Positions 39,459 through 47,528 of a stretch of DNA of 64,000 nt are shown here, in pieces (the first letter of the stretch is position 1; the number at the start of each line of letters is the position of its first letter). The translations under genes and the position numbers were made by a program. Location: NCBI GenBank assembly GCA_000511875.1, contig AZIN01000004.1:186001-250000 (forward strand). Direction: 5' to 3'. The notes under the pieces are model-generated. The model saw only the letters and a list, made by a program, of their open reading frames with translations, was not told the DNA's origin and did not search any database. The stretch comes from Gammaproteobacteria bacterium MOLA455. Lineage in GTDB: Bacteria > Pseudomonadota > Gammaproteobacteria > Pseudomonadales > Porticoccaceae.

Positions 39459-40534
39459 ACAATATTCGGCCCCTGCCAGACAACCAAAAGCTGTATGACG
39501 AAGCCAGCCAATGGATAGTCAAAATGGACAAAGGCCTGTCAGCAGACGAACAAATCGCACTGCGTGAATGGCTGCACGCTGACCAGCAGTGTCACGACAT
39601 TTTTATGGAAATGACCCGCCTGTGGGACAAAATGGATGCCATGTCTCGCCTGTCAGACCTGTTCGCCAAACCCGGACAGGTTAATAAGCCTATACACGCC
39701 AAGCTCTTTAGCACAAAGCTCTTCAACACAAAGCTCTCAAACACAAAGACTCTGTGGCAGAACTACCGCGCCATAGCCGCCTCATTGGTGCTGGCCAGCC
39801 TGATTGGCCTGAGCTTAATCCTCGGTATTTTTAACGCAGATACCGGCAACCAGCTTTACCAAACCGCTATCGGCGAACAGTCAACTGCAACCCTGGCCGA
39901 CGGCACCCAGATCACTCTCAACACCAACACCAGCGTAGAAGTGCACTACACAGACCATGCGCGCCTGTTGCACCTCGACAGTGGCGAACTGCACGTCAGC
40001 GTAGCCAAAGACCCCACGCGCCCGCTTAGCGTTATTGTCGGTGATCAAATCGTCCAAGCTATAGGCACAGAATTTAATATAGAAATCACCGACAAACAAA
40101 AGATCGAACTGGTGGTAACCGAAGGCAAGGTCAAAGTCGGCGTGCAGAGCGCGGCAGAAAAATCTCACTCCAATGAGCAGCCCCTGACACTGCCGTTTAA
40201 CGCACTGGCCGTATCAGCAGGTGAAGAAGTCATGCTTGGTGATTCCAGTCAAAAAGTCACAGAAGTCTCCCCAGAAGATATTGCTGTCAGACTCTCTTGG
40301 CGCAACGGCAACCTAATCTTCCGTGGCGAATCCCTGGAAGAAGCCGTCAAAGAAATTAACCGCTACACCTCCGTCGAATTTGTGTTTATGAGCGAAGACC
40401 TCAAAAAGATGCGCGTCGCAGGCCTGTTTAAAGCCGGCGATGTAGAAGGCCTATTAGCCACCCTGCGCGAAAACTTCGACATAGTGTCGCAGCGAGACGG
40501 AGATGGAAAAGTATTGCTAAGCACCGACAAATAA
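39455..40534 (+). CDS. FecR-family anti-sigma / signal transducer
   Basis: A 359-residue inner-membrane regulator. An N-terminal cytoplasmic FecR/DUF4880 part (WIVKMDKGLSADEQIALREWLHAD), one membrane helix (about 104-124), a periplasmic FecR domain (TLADGTQITLNTNTSVEVHY) and a C-terminal STN-like/DUF4974 region. Three near-identical 15-base units encode KLFST-KLFNT-KLSNT at residues 83-97 just before the helix. Confidence 0.94.
   Translation: MNNIRPLPDNQKLYDEASQWIVKMDKGLSADEQIALREWLHADQQCHDIFMEMTRLWDKMDAMSRLSDLFAKPGQVNKPIHAKLFSTKLFNTKLSNTKTLWQNYRAIAASLVLASLIGLSLILGIFNADTGNQLYQTAIGEQSTATLADGTQITLNTNTSVEVHYTDHARLLHLDSGELHVSVAKDPTRPLSVIVGDQIVQAIGTEFNIEITDKQKIELVVTEGKVKVGVQSAAEKSHSNEQPLTLPFNALAVSAGEEVMLGDSSQKVTEVSPEDIAVRLSWRNGNLIFRGESLEEAVKEINRYTSVEFVFMSEDLKKMRVAGLFKAGDVEGLLATLRENFDIVSQRDGDGKVLLSTDK
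39701..39745 (+). repeat. Three 15-bp in-frame repeats in fecR-like gene
   Basis: AAGCTCTTTAGCACA, AAGCTCTTCAACACA and AAGCTCTCAAACACA lie head to tail (39701-39715, 39716-39730, 39731-39745). Being a multiple of three, copy-number change would alter the juxtamembrane linker without a frameshift. Confidence 0.95.
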
Positions 40535-40650
40535 CACCGCGGCAGTTTTTCATGCCAGCGAAAATCGGTATTCAAACCAGCAAACAAAATGGAACTCTAC
40601 ATTAACCCTAAGCCAACAATTAAAAACCCACAACCAAGAGCAAACCATAA

Positions 40651-43185
40651 ATGTTAGATGTTTTATGGGGGAAAAAAATAAACCAGTCGTCTATTCAAAA
40701 CGCGCAGGTAAGTAGCGCGGTTGAGGAAGAGGGCAGGTTAACCTTTCGCAATGCGGTAGCTGTGTTGGCAGTAATCTTTTGCCTATACACAAACCACACC
40801 ACCGCAGACACGGACGACATCATTGCTTTCAATATTCCTCAGCAGCGCGCCGACTTGGCGCTCACAGAGTTTGCTGAACAAGCCAATCTAACCCTGGTGT
40901 TTCCCTTTGACCAAGTCAAAGACAAAACCGCCAACCGATTGGTCGGTCACTACCCCGTTGAATTCGCAGTAACGCAATTGCTGCAAGGCACCGGGCTAAA
41001 CCCAACGTTTAGCAATCGACTCGTTTTAAACATAGCGATTGAGAGTAAGGGGAAGAGAATGAATATTAAAAATATGAATTTACGTAAAACGTTACTGGCG
41101 ACATCTGTAGGGATTTTTGCTGCCGGGGCAGGTGCTCAAGATACAGTCAGAAATCAAGAATTTGCTACTGACCAGGCGAGAATTGATGAGGTGGTGGTTA
41201 CGGCGCAGAAGCGTGAGCAGCGATTAATTGATGTGCCGATTAGTATTGCTACCTTAGACGATGAAAAGCTAAAAAACATGGGCATCAATGGCATCGATAA
41301 GTTGTCCTACGCCATACCCAACTTTTCAATCAGGAGTAACAGCGAAACAGAAAAAAGGTTTGTCATTAGAGGTGTCAGTAACGTCAGGGGTAGCTCAGCG
41401 CTGGTTGGTGTTTACCTTGATGAAATACCGGTGAGCCTAAGTCCTCAGTTCCAGCCTAATCTGCAGATGCTGGATATTCAGCGAGTAGAAGTCTTGCGTG
41501 GGCCACAGGGTACGCTGTACGGGCAAGGCTCTACCGGCGGTACGGTTCGGCTGCTTACCAAGAACCCAAACTTTGATGGTATCAATGGTGAAATCGGCTC
41601 TTCTTTCTACACAACAAAAAGTGGCGATACCAGCAGTGAGGTCAGCGCGATTACCAATATTCCCGTGATTGACGATACCTTAGCTTTTCGTGTTGCGGCT
41701 AGCTATAAAGACGTGGGGGGCTGGATAGACCAACCTGATGCGAACAATGAAGATATTAATGATGTAGAGACATCATATATTCGCGTTAAAGGCTTGTGGC
41801 AGGTTTCAGAGGACCTAACGCTCAATGCGATGGTTATGCGAGCTCGAGACGATGCGGGAGCGCGAGGCCTTGGCAATATATTAGATAGTCAGGGCGATTG
41901 GTTTTATCGCCAGGTTGAACGCAATGGCCTACCTTTGCTGGGTACCGAGATCAGCACCCACAGTGATATCTACAATGTAACGCTGAATTATGATTTGGGG
42001 TTCGCAACACTGACCAGTTCAACATCGCAAGTAGAAATTGGAACAGACCCTTATAATTCCTCAGTCAGAGTGAATCAAGATCCAGTGTCAAATGCTGGCA
42101 TTACTGTAACGGGGATTTTTAATGATACAGAGGGATTTACACAAGAAATTCGACTGCAAGGTGTTACGAGCAACAATAAAATGGATTGGGTTGTTGGCGC
42201 ATTCTATAGCGATATTGATACAAAAAAAGGGCGTGAAGATGCCAGTGTCTATACCGAAGGTGTTGTTGGCAGTTCTTTCGGTTCTTCTGAAGAAAGAGAA
42301 ACATCGGAGTCAACTGCGATTTTTGCAAGTATTGATTATCACCTCACTCAACAGCTGACGTTCACTGCCGGTGCCAGATACTTTGAGGATGATCGAGCCA
42401 TTGACGGGAGCTCTTATGCAGCGCCCAAAAGCGCTACCTTCGATCATGTAAGTCCGGCAATTGGCGTGTCCTACGCATTAAGCAATGACGCAAGTGTTTA
42501 TGTTCGTATTGCAGAAGGGTTCCGCAGTGGCGGTTTTAATTCTGTCGCAGGTGCGGAAGACTACGAGCCAGAAACAGTTAGAACCTATGAGGTAGGTGCC
42601 AAGGCCTTAATGCTTGATGGAAGATTGCAAGCGGAAGCTGCGCTTTTCCACAGTCAATATGATGATATACAGGCTTCTGATCCTTCACAGCAAGTTGTCG
42701 GGCGCGTGGTGACACTTAATCCTGGAGAAGCTGAAATGCAGGGTATCGAATGGTCAACACAGTTGAGCATTTCGGAGCAATTTTCTATAGGTCTAGATGG
42801 TCATTATATAGATACAGAGTTTGTTAAAGTTAGTTCTGTCAGTGTCAATGAAGTCGGCGATCCAATTGATTACACTCCAAAATACAGTGTTTCTTTTAAT
42901 ACAAGATTTGACTTTGCGGGACCTCTGGATAGCGCAGGGTTTACAGCGCTTGACTACAATGTGCAGGGTGGTAGTGTCGAAATCGCATCAGGTAATCGCC
43001 GCGTAGAGTCCGATACCCTCACTCATCTAAATGTGCGCTTGGGGCTAAATTGGGAGTCATTCACGGCTGAACTATTTGGTAGGAACCTCACCGATGAACG
43101 CGACTTTAATAATCCAACCAACTTCAATAATTATACCCAAGATCGTCCTCGGACTTGGGGCGTTACTGTGGGTTATAAGTTTTAG
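40651..43185 (+). CDS. TonB-dependent receptor with N-terminal STN signalling domain
   Basis: An 844-residue outer-membrane transducer. Residues about 33-50 are hydrophobic, then an STN domain (about 56-128: FNIPQQRADLALTEFAEQA, VGHYPVEFAVTQLLQGTGL) that would contact the FecR protein, then a TonB-box/plug (VDEVVVTAQKREQ...RGPQGTLYGQGSTGGTVRLLTK) and barrel ending GVTVGYKF. Oddly, residues 137-170 form a second complete signal peptide (MNIKNMNLRKTLLATS...GAGAQ) preceded by AAGGGGAAGAGA, as if a separate receptor gene had been fused to an STN gene. The ligand is unknown; the linked sigma, FecR and downstream hydrolases suggest a peptide. Confidence 0.93.
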   Translation: MLDVLWGKKINQSSIQNAQVSSAVEEEGRLTFRNAVAVLAVIFCLYTNHTTADTDDIIAFNIPQQRADLALTEFAEQANLTLVFPFDQVKDKTANRLVGHYPVEFAVTQLLQGTGLNPTFSNRLVLNIAIESKGKRMNIKNMNLRKTLLATSVGIFAAGAGAQDTVRNQEFATDQARIDEVVVTAQKREQRLIDVPISIATLDDEKLKNMGINGIDKLSYAIPNFSIRSNSETEKRFVIRGVSNVRGSSALVGVYLDEIPVSLSPQFQPNLQMLDIQRVEVLRGPQGTLYGQGSTGGTVRLLTKNPNFDGINGEIGSSFYTTKSGDTSSEVSAITNIPVIDDTLAFRVAASYKDVGGWIDQPDANNEDINDVETSYIRVKGLWQVSEDLTLNAMVMRARDDAGARGLGNILDSQGDWFYRQVERNGLPLLGTEISTHSDIYNVTLNYDLGFATLTSSTSQVEIGTDPYNSSVRVNQDPVSNAGITVTGIFNDTEGFTQEIRLQGVTSNNKMDWVVGAFYSDIDTKKGREDASVYTEGVVGSSFGSSEERETSESTAIFASIDYHLTQQLTFTAGARYFEDDRAIDGSSYAAPKSATFDHVSPAIGVSYALSNDASVYVRIAEGFRSGGFNSVAGAEDYEPETVRTYEVGAKALMLDGRLQAEAALFHSQYDDIQASDPSQQVVGRVVTLNPGEAEMQGIEWSTQLSISEQFSIGLDGHYIDTEFVKVSSVSVNEVGDPIDYTPKYSVSFNTRFDFAGPLDSAGFTALDYNVQGGSVEIASGNRRVESDTLTHLNVRLGLNWESFTAELFGRNLTDERDFNNPTNFNNYTQDRPRTWGVTVGYKF

Positions 43186-43297
43186 CTGAAACTAATAGGC
43201 CCAAAAATCATGACGCTTCCCATTCAAGATACTGACCATAAACACATGTTTTAAGTGTGGAAGTTGTCAAATTCAAGTGTCTATTAAGTAACACTCT

Positions 43298-43342
43298 CCT
43301 CGCGCTCCCAATGACTCTTCATAGCGCGAGGGGATTTATTTT
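43298..43342 (+). terminator. Possible terminator after TonB receptor
   Basis: CCTCGCGCT pairs perfectly with AGCGCGAGG over a 16-base loop and is followed by GGATTTATTTT. It would separate the receptor from the S9-like gene at 43442. Confidence 0.6.
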
Positions 43343-43441
43343 CGGAATATCCTATTTATCAAGCTAATTTTTCCTTATCTCAGGCCCCCAATTTCGCATT
43401 CTTACTGCATAACTTATCTTAGAAATATATAAGGACAGAAC

Positions 43442-45874
43442 ATGAACAGCCCTATGTTAGCGCGCTATGAGCAAGCTCATCGCATATTAAAAGGCAAACA
43501 AACCAACACGATCGTCAGAAACGATACGGTATATCCTCACTGGATCAACAACACTGATGGCTCTGAGAGTGATTGCTTTTGGTATCAAAAGCAAACCGCA
43601 GCCGGTAAAGAGTTCCGGTGGGTGGATATTAGCGCCGAGACGAATGAACCTGCCTTTGATCACGCTTTGCTGGCAAACTTGTTGACTAAGGCGCTTTTGG
43701 ATTATAAGGAACCGATTGAAGATCATGAAGAAACCGCAGGTCTCCGAGAAAACAGTGTTCAAGCGATCAATTCCTTAGACCTCCCATTGACCGCCGTGGC
43801 AATCAACGTGCCCAACAAGGAAAATACTTTACAGATTAGCTTTACAGCGATGGGCAAGCGCTGGCTCTTCGAACCCGATAGTGCATCACTCAAAGAAGCT
43901 CCTCCGGCACAGCTACCCGGTTTTATCTCTCCTGACGGTAAAAAAACAGCCTTTGTCCGTGAACACAATATCTGGATTAGGGATGTATCCAGTGGCGAAG
44001 AAAAGCAACTGACACAGGACGGCGCAAAGAAATGCGCTAATGGAGAAACTACTCATGGTTTTGAGGATATTTTGCTCTGGTCAGGTGACTCACAATGCCT
44101 TTTGTTTGCCCAGCTAGACAGACGAGAGAACAAAAATAGGCACTATATCAATTATGCGCCTCTCGATGGTAGCTTGGAGACTGAGCTCGTGGAAACGGTT
44201 TGGTATTATGCTGGTGACGAATCCATCGGCGGCCGTCGATTATTTGTTGTTAATGTCAGTACGGGCGAAAGCCAAAAAGTGAATTACCCACTGATTCCTG
44301 AAATTTTTTGTGGCTACCATCTAGACGGTTATCTGACCGCAGGTCTCGCGTGGTGGTCAGCTGATAATCAGCGCGTGTTCTTTGTCGATTCACCTCGGGA
44401 TGTGAGAACTGTTCGTGTTGTTGAATGGGATATCCAGTCAGGTAGTACTCGGGTCCTGTTTGAAGAAGCCGATGATATTGCTGTCAGATTACGTCATGAT
44501 CTTACAAGCTCCCCCATCATCGCCCCACTGCCCGAGACGAATGAGCTCATTTGGTTCTCTGAACGCAGTGGTTGGGGGCATTTATACCTTTATGACCTGA
44601 ACTCCGGTGAACTCAAACACCAAATTACCGGCGCTTTAGGAAATAAAGAGCCTTCAGCCCATAACAATTGGCTGGTTCACAGCATTCTGCATGTTGATGC
44701 TGAACGACGCGAGCTTTTAATTCAAACCGCCGGACGTAACTCCAGTATCAACCCCTATTACCGTGATGTCTGTAAGGTGAATATCGACTCGGGGCTATTA
44801 ACTCCTCTCCTCTTTGGAAACTATGAACACAACGTCTATAAAACGATCGACGGAGTGTCTATGAATTATGTGCGATCTAATTACAACCTGCTCGGCGATG
44901 TGAATGTTCGCCGTGTTTACCCGGGTTGCGTGTCTTCTACGGGTCAGTATTTAATCGCGACTCGCTCGCGTGAAGATACCGCGCCTGAAACCTTGTTGAT
45001 TGACCGCGATGGCCGAGAAATACTCACCATCGAGGTCGCTGATACCTCAGATCTACCCACAGACTGGCAGTGGCCCGAGTCGGTTAAACTTAAAGCCGCT
45101 GATGGTACAACCGACATCTATGCCGTGGTGTTTCGTCCCCCCGGTTTTTCACCAGAGAAATCCTACCCGATAGTGGACTCTCTTCCACCTACTCGTGGCT
45201 TCAGTACCCTTCCATTGGGGTCTTTTGCCAATACCATGTGGTATGGGACCAATTATTACCAAGCTGCAGCCATGGCGACACTGGGTTTTGTGGTGGTCTG
45301 TATTGCAGGTCGAGGCACCACAGATCGGGACAAAGCCTTTTATACTCATCACTATGGTGACCATGCTTATAGCAATGACTTCAATGACCGTATCGCCGGC
45401 ATACGCCAACTAGCAGAGCGCTATCCCTATATGGATATCAACCGCGTGGGTATCACCGCTGATGAAAACCCCGTTAATAATGTGATCTATGCCTCACTGT
45501 TGCATTCGAGCTTTTACAAAGTCACCGTACTCCACTGCATGGGAGACCCCCGTTTTACGTTTCCAGAAGTCGCTGAAGCCACAGAAATGACGATGTCCAA
45601 CACGACACCGCCTAGAACGCCTTACCCGGAAGATTGTGTTGAATCGTTTAGCGGCAAGCTGTTATTGATACAGGGATTAAAAAGTTCACCACCCGAACCT
45701 GCTTATCGTTTGGTTGACGCCTTAGTCAAGGCTAATAAGGATGTTGATATGCTGTGTGTTCCAAATATGGGGCATATAGTCACCCCCTATACACTGCGGC
45801 GCCAATGGGATTACTTGGTTACCCATTTAATAGGGAAGGAGCCTCCAGAGCAGTTTTTGTTAACGGCCTATTAG
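43442..45874 (+). CDS. S9 (DPP IV/prolyl oligopeptidase)-like protein with degenerate triad, copy 1
   Basis: An 810-residue protein with an N-terminal beta-propeller (about 50-560) and a C-terminal alpha/beta-hydrolase domain (about 575-800), as in S9 peptidases (GRGTTDRDKAFYTHHYGDHA, RYPYMDINRVGI). The nucleophile motif GxSxGG reads ADENPVN, with Glu (E675) where the catalytic Ser should be. The Asp loop reads QGLKSSPPE (near 744-752) instead of a DDNV-type sequence; His H778 is kept. No signal peptide is present, so it is cytoplasmic. A classical peptidase activity is therefore not expected; a binding or regulatory role is inferred. About 80% alike to the copy at 47529. Confidence 0.85.
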   Translation: MNSPMLARYEQAHRILKGKQTNTIVRNDTVYPHWINNTDGSESDCFWYQKQTAAGKEFRWVDISAETNEPAFDHALLANLLTKALLDYKEPIEDHEETAGLRENSVQAINSLDLPLTAVAINVPNKENTLQISFTAMGKRWLFEPDSASLKEAPPAQLPGFISPDGKKTAFVREHNIWIRDVSSGEEKQLTQDGAKKCANGETTHGFEDILLWSGDSQCLLFAQLDRRENKNRHYINYAPLDGSLETELVETVWYYAGDESIGGRRLFVVNVSTGESQKVNYPLIPEIFCGYHLDGYLTAGLAWWSADNQRVFFVDSPRDVRTVRVVEWDIQSGSTRVLFEEADDIAVRLRHDLTSSPIIAPLPETNELIWFSERSGWGHLYLYDLNSGELKHQITGALGNKEPSAHNNWLVHSILHVDAERRELLIQTAGRNSSINPYYRDVCKVNIDSGLLTPLLFGNYEHNVYKTIDGVSMNYVRSNYNLLGDVNVRRVYPGCVSSTGQYLIATRSREDTAPETLLIDRDGREILTIEVADTSDLPTDWQWPESVKLKAADGTTDIYAVVFRPPGFSPEKSYPIVDSLPPTRGFSTLPLGSFANTMWYGTNYYQAAAMATLGFVVVCIAGRGTTDRDKAFYTHHYGDHAYSNDFNDRIAGIRQLAERYPYMDINRVGITADENPVNNVIYASLLHSSFYKVTVLHCMGDPRFTFPEVAEATEMTMSNTTPPRTPYPEDCVESFSGKLLLIQGLKSSPPEPAYRLVDALVKANKDVDMLCVPNMGHIVTPYTLRRQWDYLVTHLIGKEPPEQFLLTAY

Positions 45875-45989
45875 TACCCATAGGTGACGGCGCTATTGCG
45901 CTGAGCTTACGCTCTCGCAGAAGGTTATCAATAATGTTAAGCCAGTCTGAATCAAAAAAGATTGGCTTATCCCAAGGTGGTTTACAGGT

Positions 45990-47369
45990 ATGACTCATTG
46001 CATTAATAACCAAACGGCTTCACCAGAGCGCCTAAATAACTGGAATATACTAGCCTTCAGTGCACCTTTCGTGGGCTGGATGTTTGTAATGGGCCCCATG
46101 AATATCGTTCAGGGTGTCTATGCAAAGTATTTTGGCATTCCATTAACGACTTTGGCAGGAATATTATTGCTTTGCCGCCTTTTTGATGTTTTCAGTGATC
46201 CCTTTATGGGCTATTTTTCTGATCGCTATAGAGCGCGATCTGGCACTCGAAAACCCTTAATCCTGGTCGGTGGATTAGCGCTTTTGGTCTGCAGTTATTT
46301 CTTGTTTGTCCCGCCGGATGATGTCAGCACGGTTTACATAACCTTTTGGATGATCTCCTTTTATACGGCCAGCACGCTCAAATCTGTTCCTAGCTATGCT
46401 TGGGCTGGTGAGATGTCGGCGTATCCAGAAGAAAGGACGCTGATATTCAGCGTGCAGGCATTTGTTGGCAAAATCGGGTTTTTATTATTTTATTTAGTCC
46501 CTTTTCTGCCGCTATTCACTACCACCGAAATGACCCCCGAAACCTTAAAAGTGTCAGTTATTATTGCGGCCATTTTAATTCTCCCTGGATTGTATATTGC
46601 CTTGAAATATGCCCCTGACGGGCCGCATATCCAAGTAGATCAGGTTGAAAAAAAGAAGAAGTTGTCAGTTTCTTTTAAGGAGTTTATATCAGCGTTTAAA
46701 CGTAATAAGCCCTTCCAGATATTTGTGGCGGCTTATATGTGCATGGGTTTAGGCTTGGGTATGTACGCAGGGCTATTTTTTATTTTTGTTGATAGTTATT
46801 TAGGGCAGGGCGAGGATTACGCCAAATTATTTTCGCTGAGCTTATTGATAAGCCTTGTCTCGATACCACTAGTCTACAAAGTAATTGCTCTTGTAGGAAA
46901 AAAACGGGCTTGGGGTTTATCTCTCATGCTAATGATATTGTCAATATTCTGTTCGAGTCAGTTGCGCCCTGGAGACGATGTATTTTTTTCGCTGCTGATA
47001 ATAAAAATAGTTTTTGATGTTGCGGGGGCGATTGTTCCTATGACGACACTACCATTACTCAATGAGTCCGTAGATTACGGTTTGCTCAGTAATAGAACGG
47101 AACGGCGGGGTCTCTATTTTTCGATATATTCACTGTTAGTTAAATTCGAATTGGCACTAGGCCTGGCCTTAGGTTTAGCTATAGCAGGTTGGCTAGGCTT
47201 CGACGCCACAGTAACCACCCACGGTGAATCCAGTGGTTTTGCCATCCGCGTGGCGATGTCCTGGATTCCCTGTGCCTTTATGTGCCTGGGGTTCTTTTTT
47301 GTCTGGAGACTGCCCATTGATGAACGCCGTGCGGGCATTATTGCCCGCCGCTTGGCAGGCAGAGTTTAA
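45990..47369 (+). CDS. MFS transporter, GPH/MelB type
   Basis: A 459-residue permease with about 12 hydrophobic segments. LFDVFSDPFMGYFSDRYRARSGTRKP matches the signature of the glycoside-pentoside-hexuronide:cation symporters (MFS_2). Such proteins usually carry sugars, but members near peptidase genes may take up other solutes; the cargo here is unknown. It lies between two near-identical S9-like genes, so it was either caught in a tandem duplication or inserted between the copies. Confidence 0.85.
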   Translation: MTHCINNQTASPERLNNWNILAFSAPFVGWMFVMGPMNIVQGVYAKYFGIPLTTLAGILLLCRLFDVFSDPFMGYFSDRYRARSGTRKPLILVGGLALLVCSYFLFVPPDDVSTVYITFWMISFYTASTLKSVPSYAWAGEMSAYPEERTLIFSVQAFVGKIGFLLFYLVPFLPLFTTTEMTPETLKVSVIIAAILILPGLYIALKYAPDGPHIQVDQVEKKKKLSVSFKEFISAFKRNKPFQIFVAAYMCMGLGLGMYAGLFFIFVDSYLGQGEDYAKLFSLSLLISLVSIPLVYKVIALVGKKRAWGLSLMLMILSIFCSSQLRPGDDVFFSLLIIKIVFDVAGAIVPMTTLPLLNESVDYGLLSNRTERRGLYFSIYSLLVKFELALGLALGLAIAGWLGFDATVTTHGESSGFAIRVAMSWIPCAFMCLGFFFVWRLPIDERRAGIIARRLAGRV

Positions 47370-47528
47370 CGTGAGTCCACTCAAAACAACACAAGCCAAT
47401 CTATGTCGCCATATTAATTAGACTTTTTCTTTCTCAAGGCTAACGTCTTACTCGGATTTAGATGGGGATTTTCGTAAATACACTAACGGTTTTACCACGC
47501 CAACAATTTCAGAAAAAAAGGACCGAAC

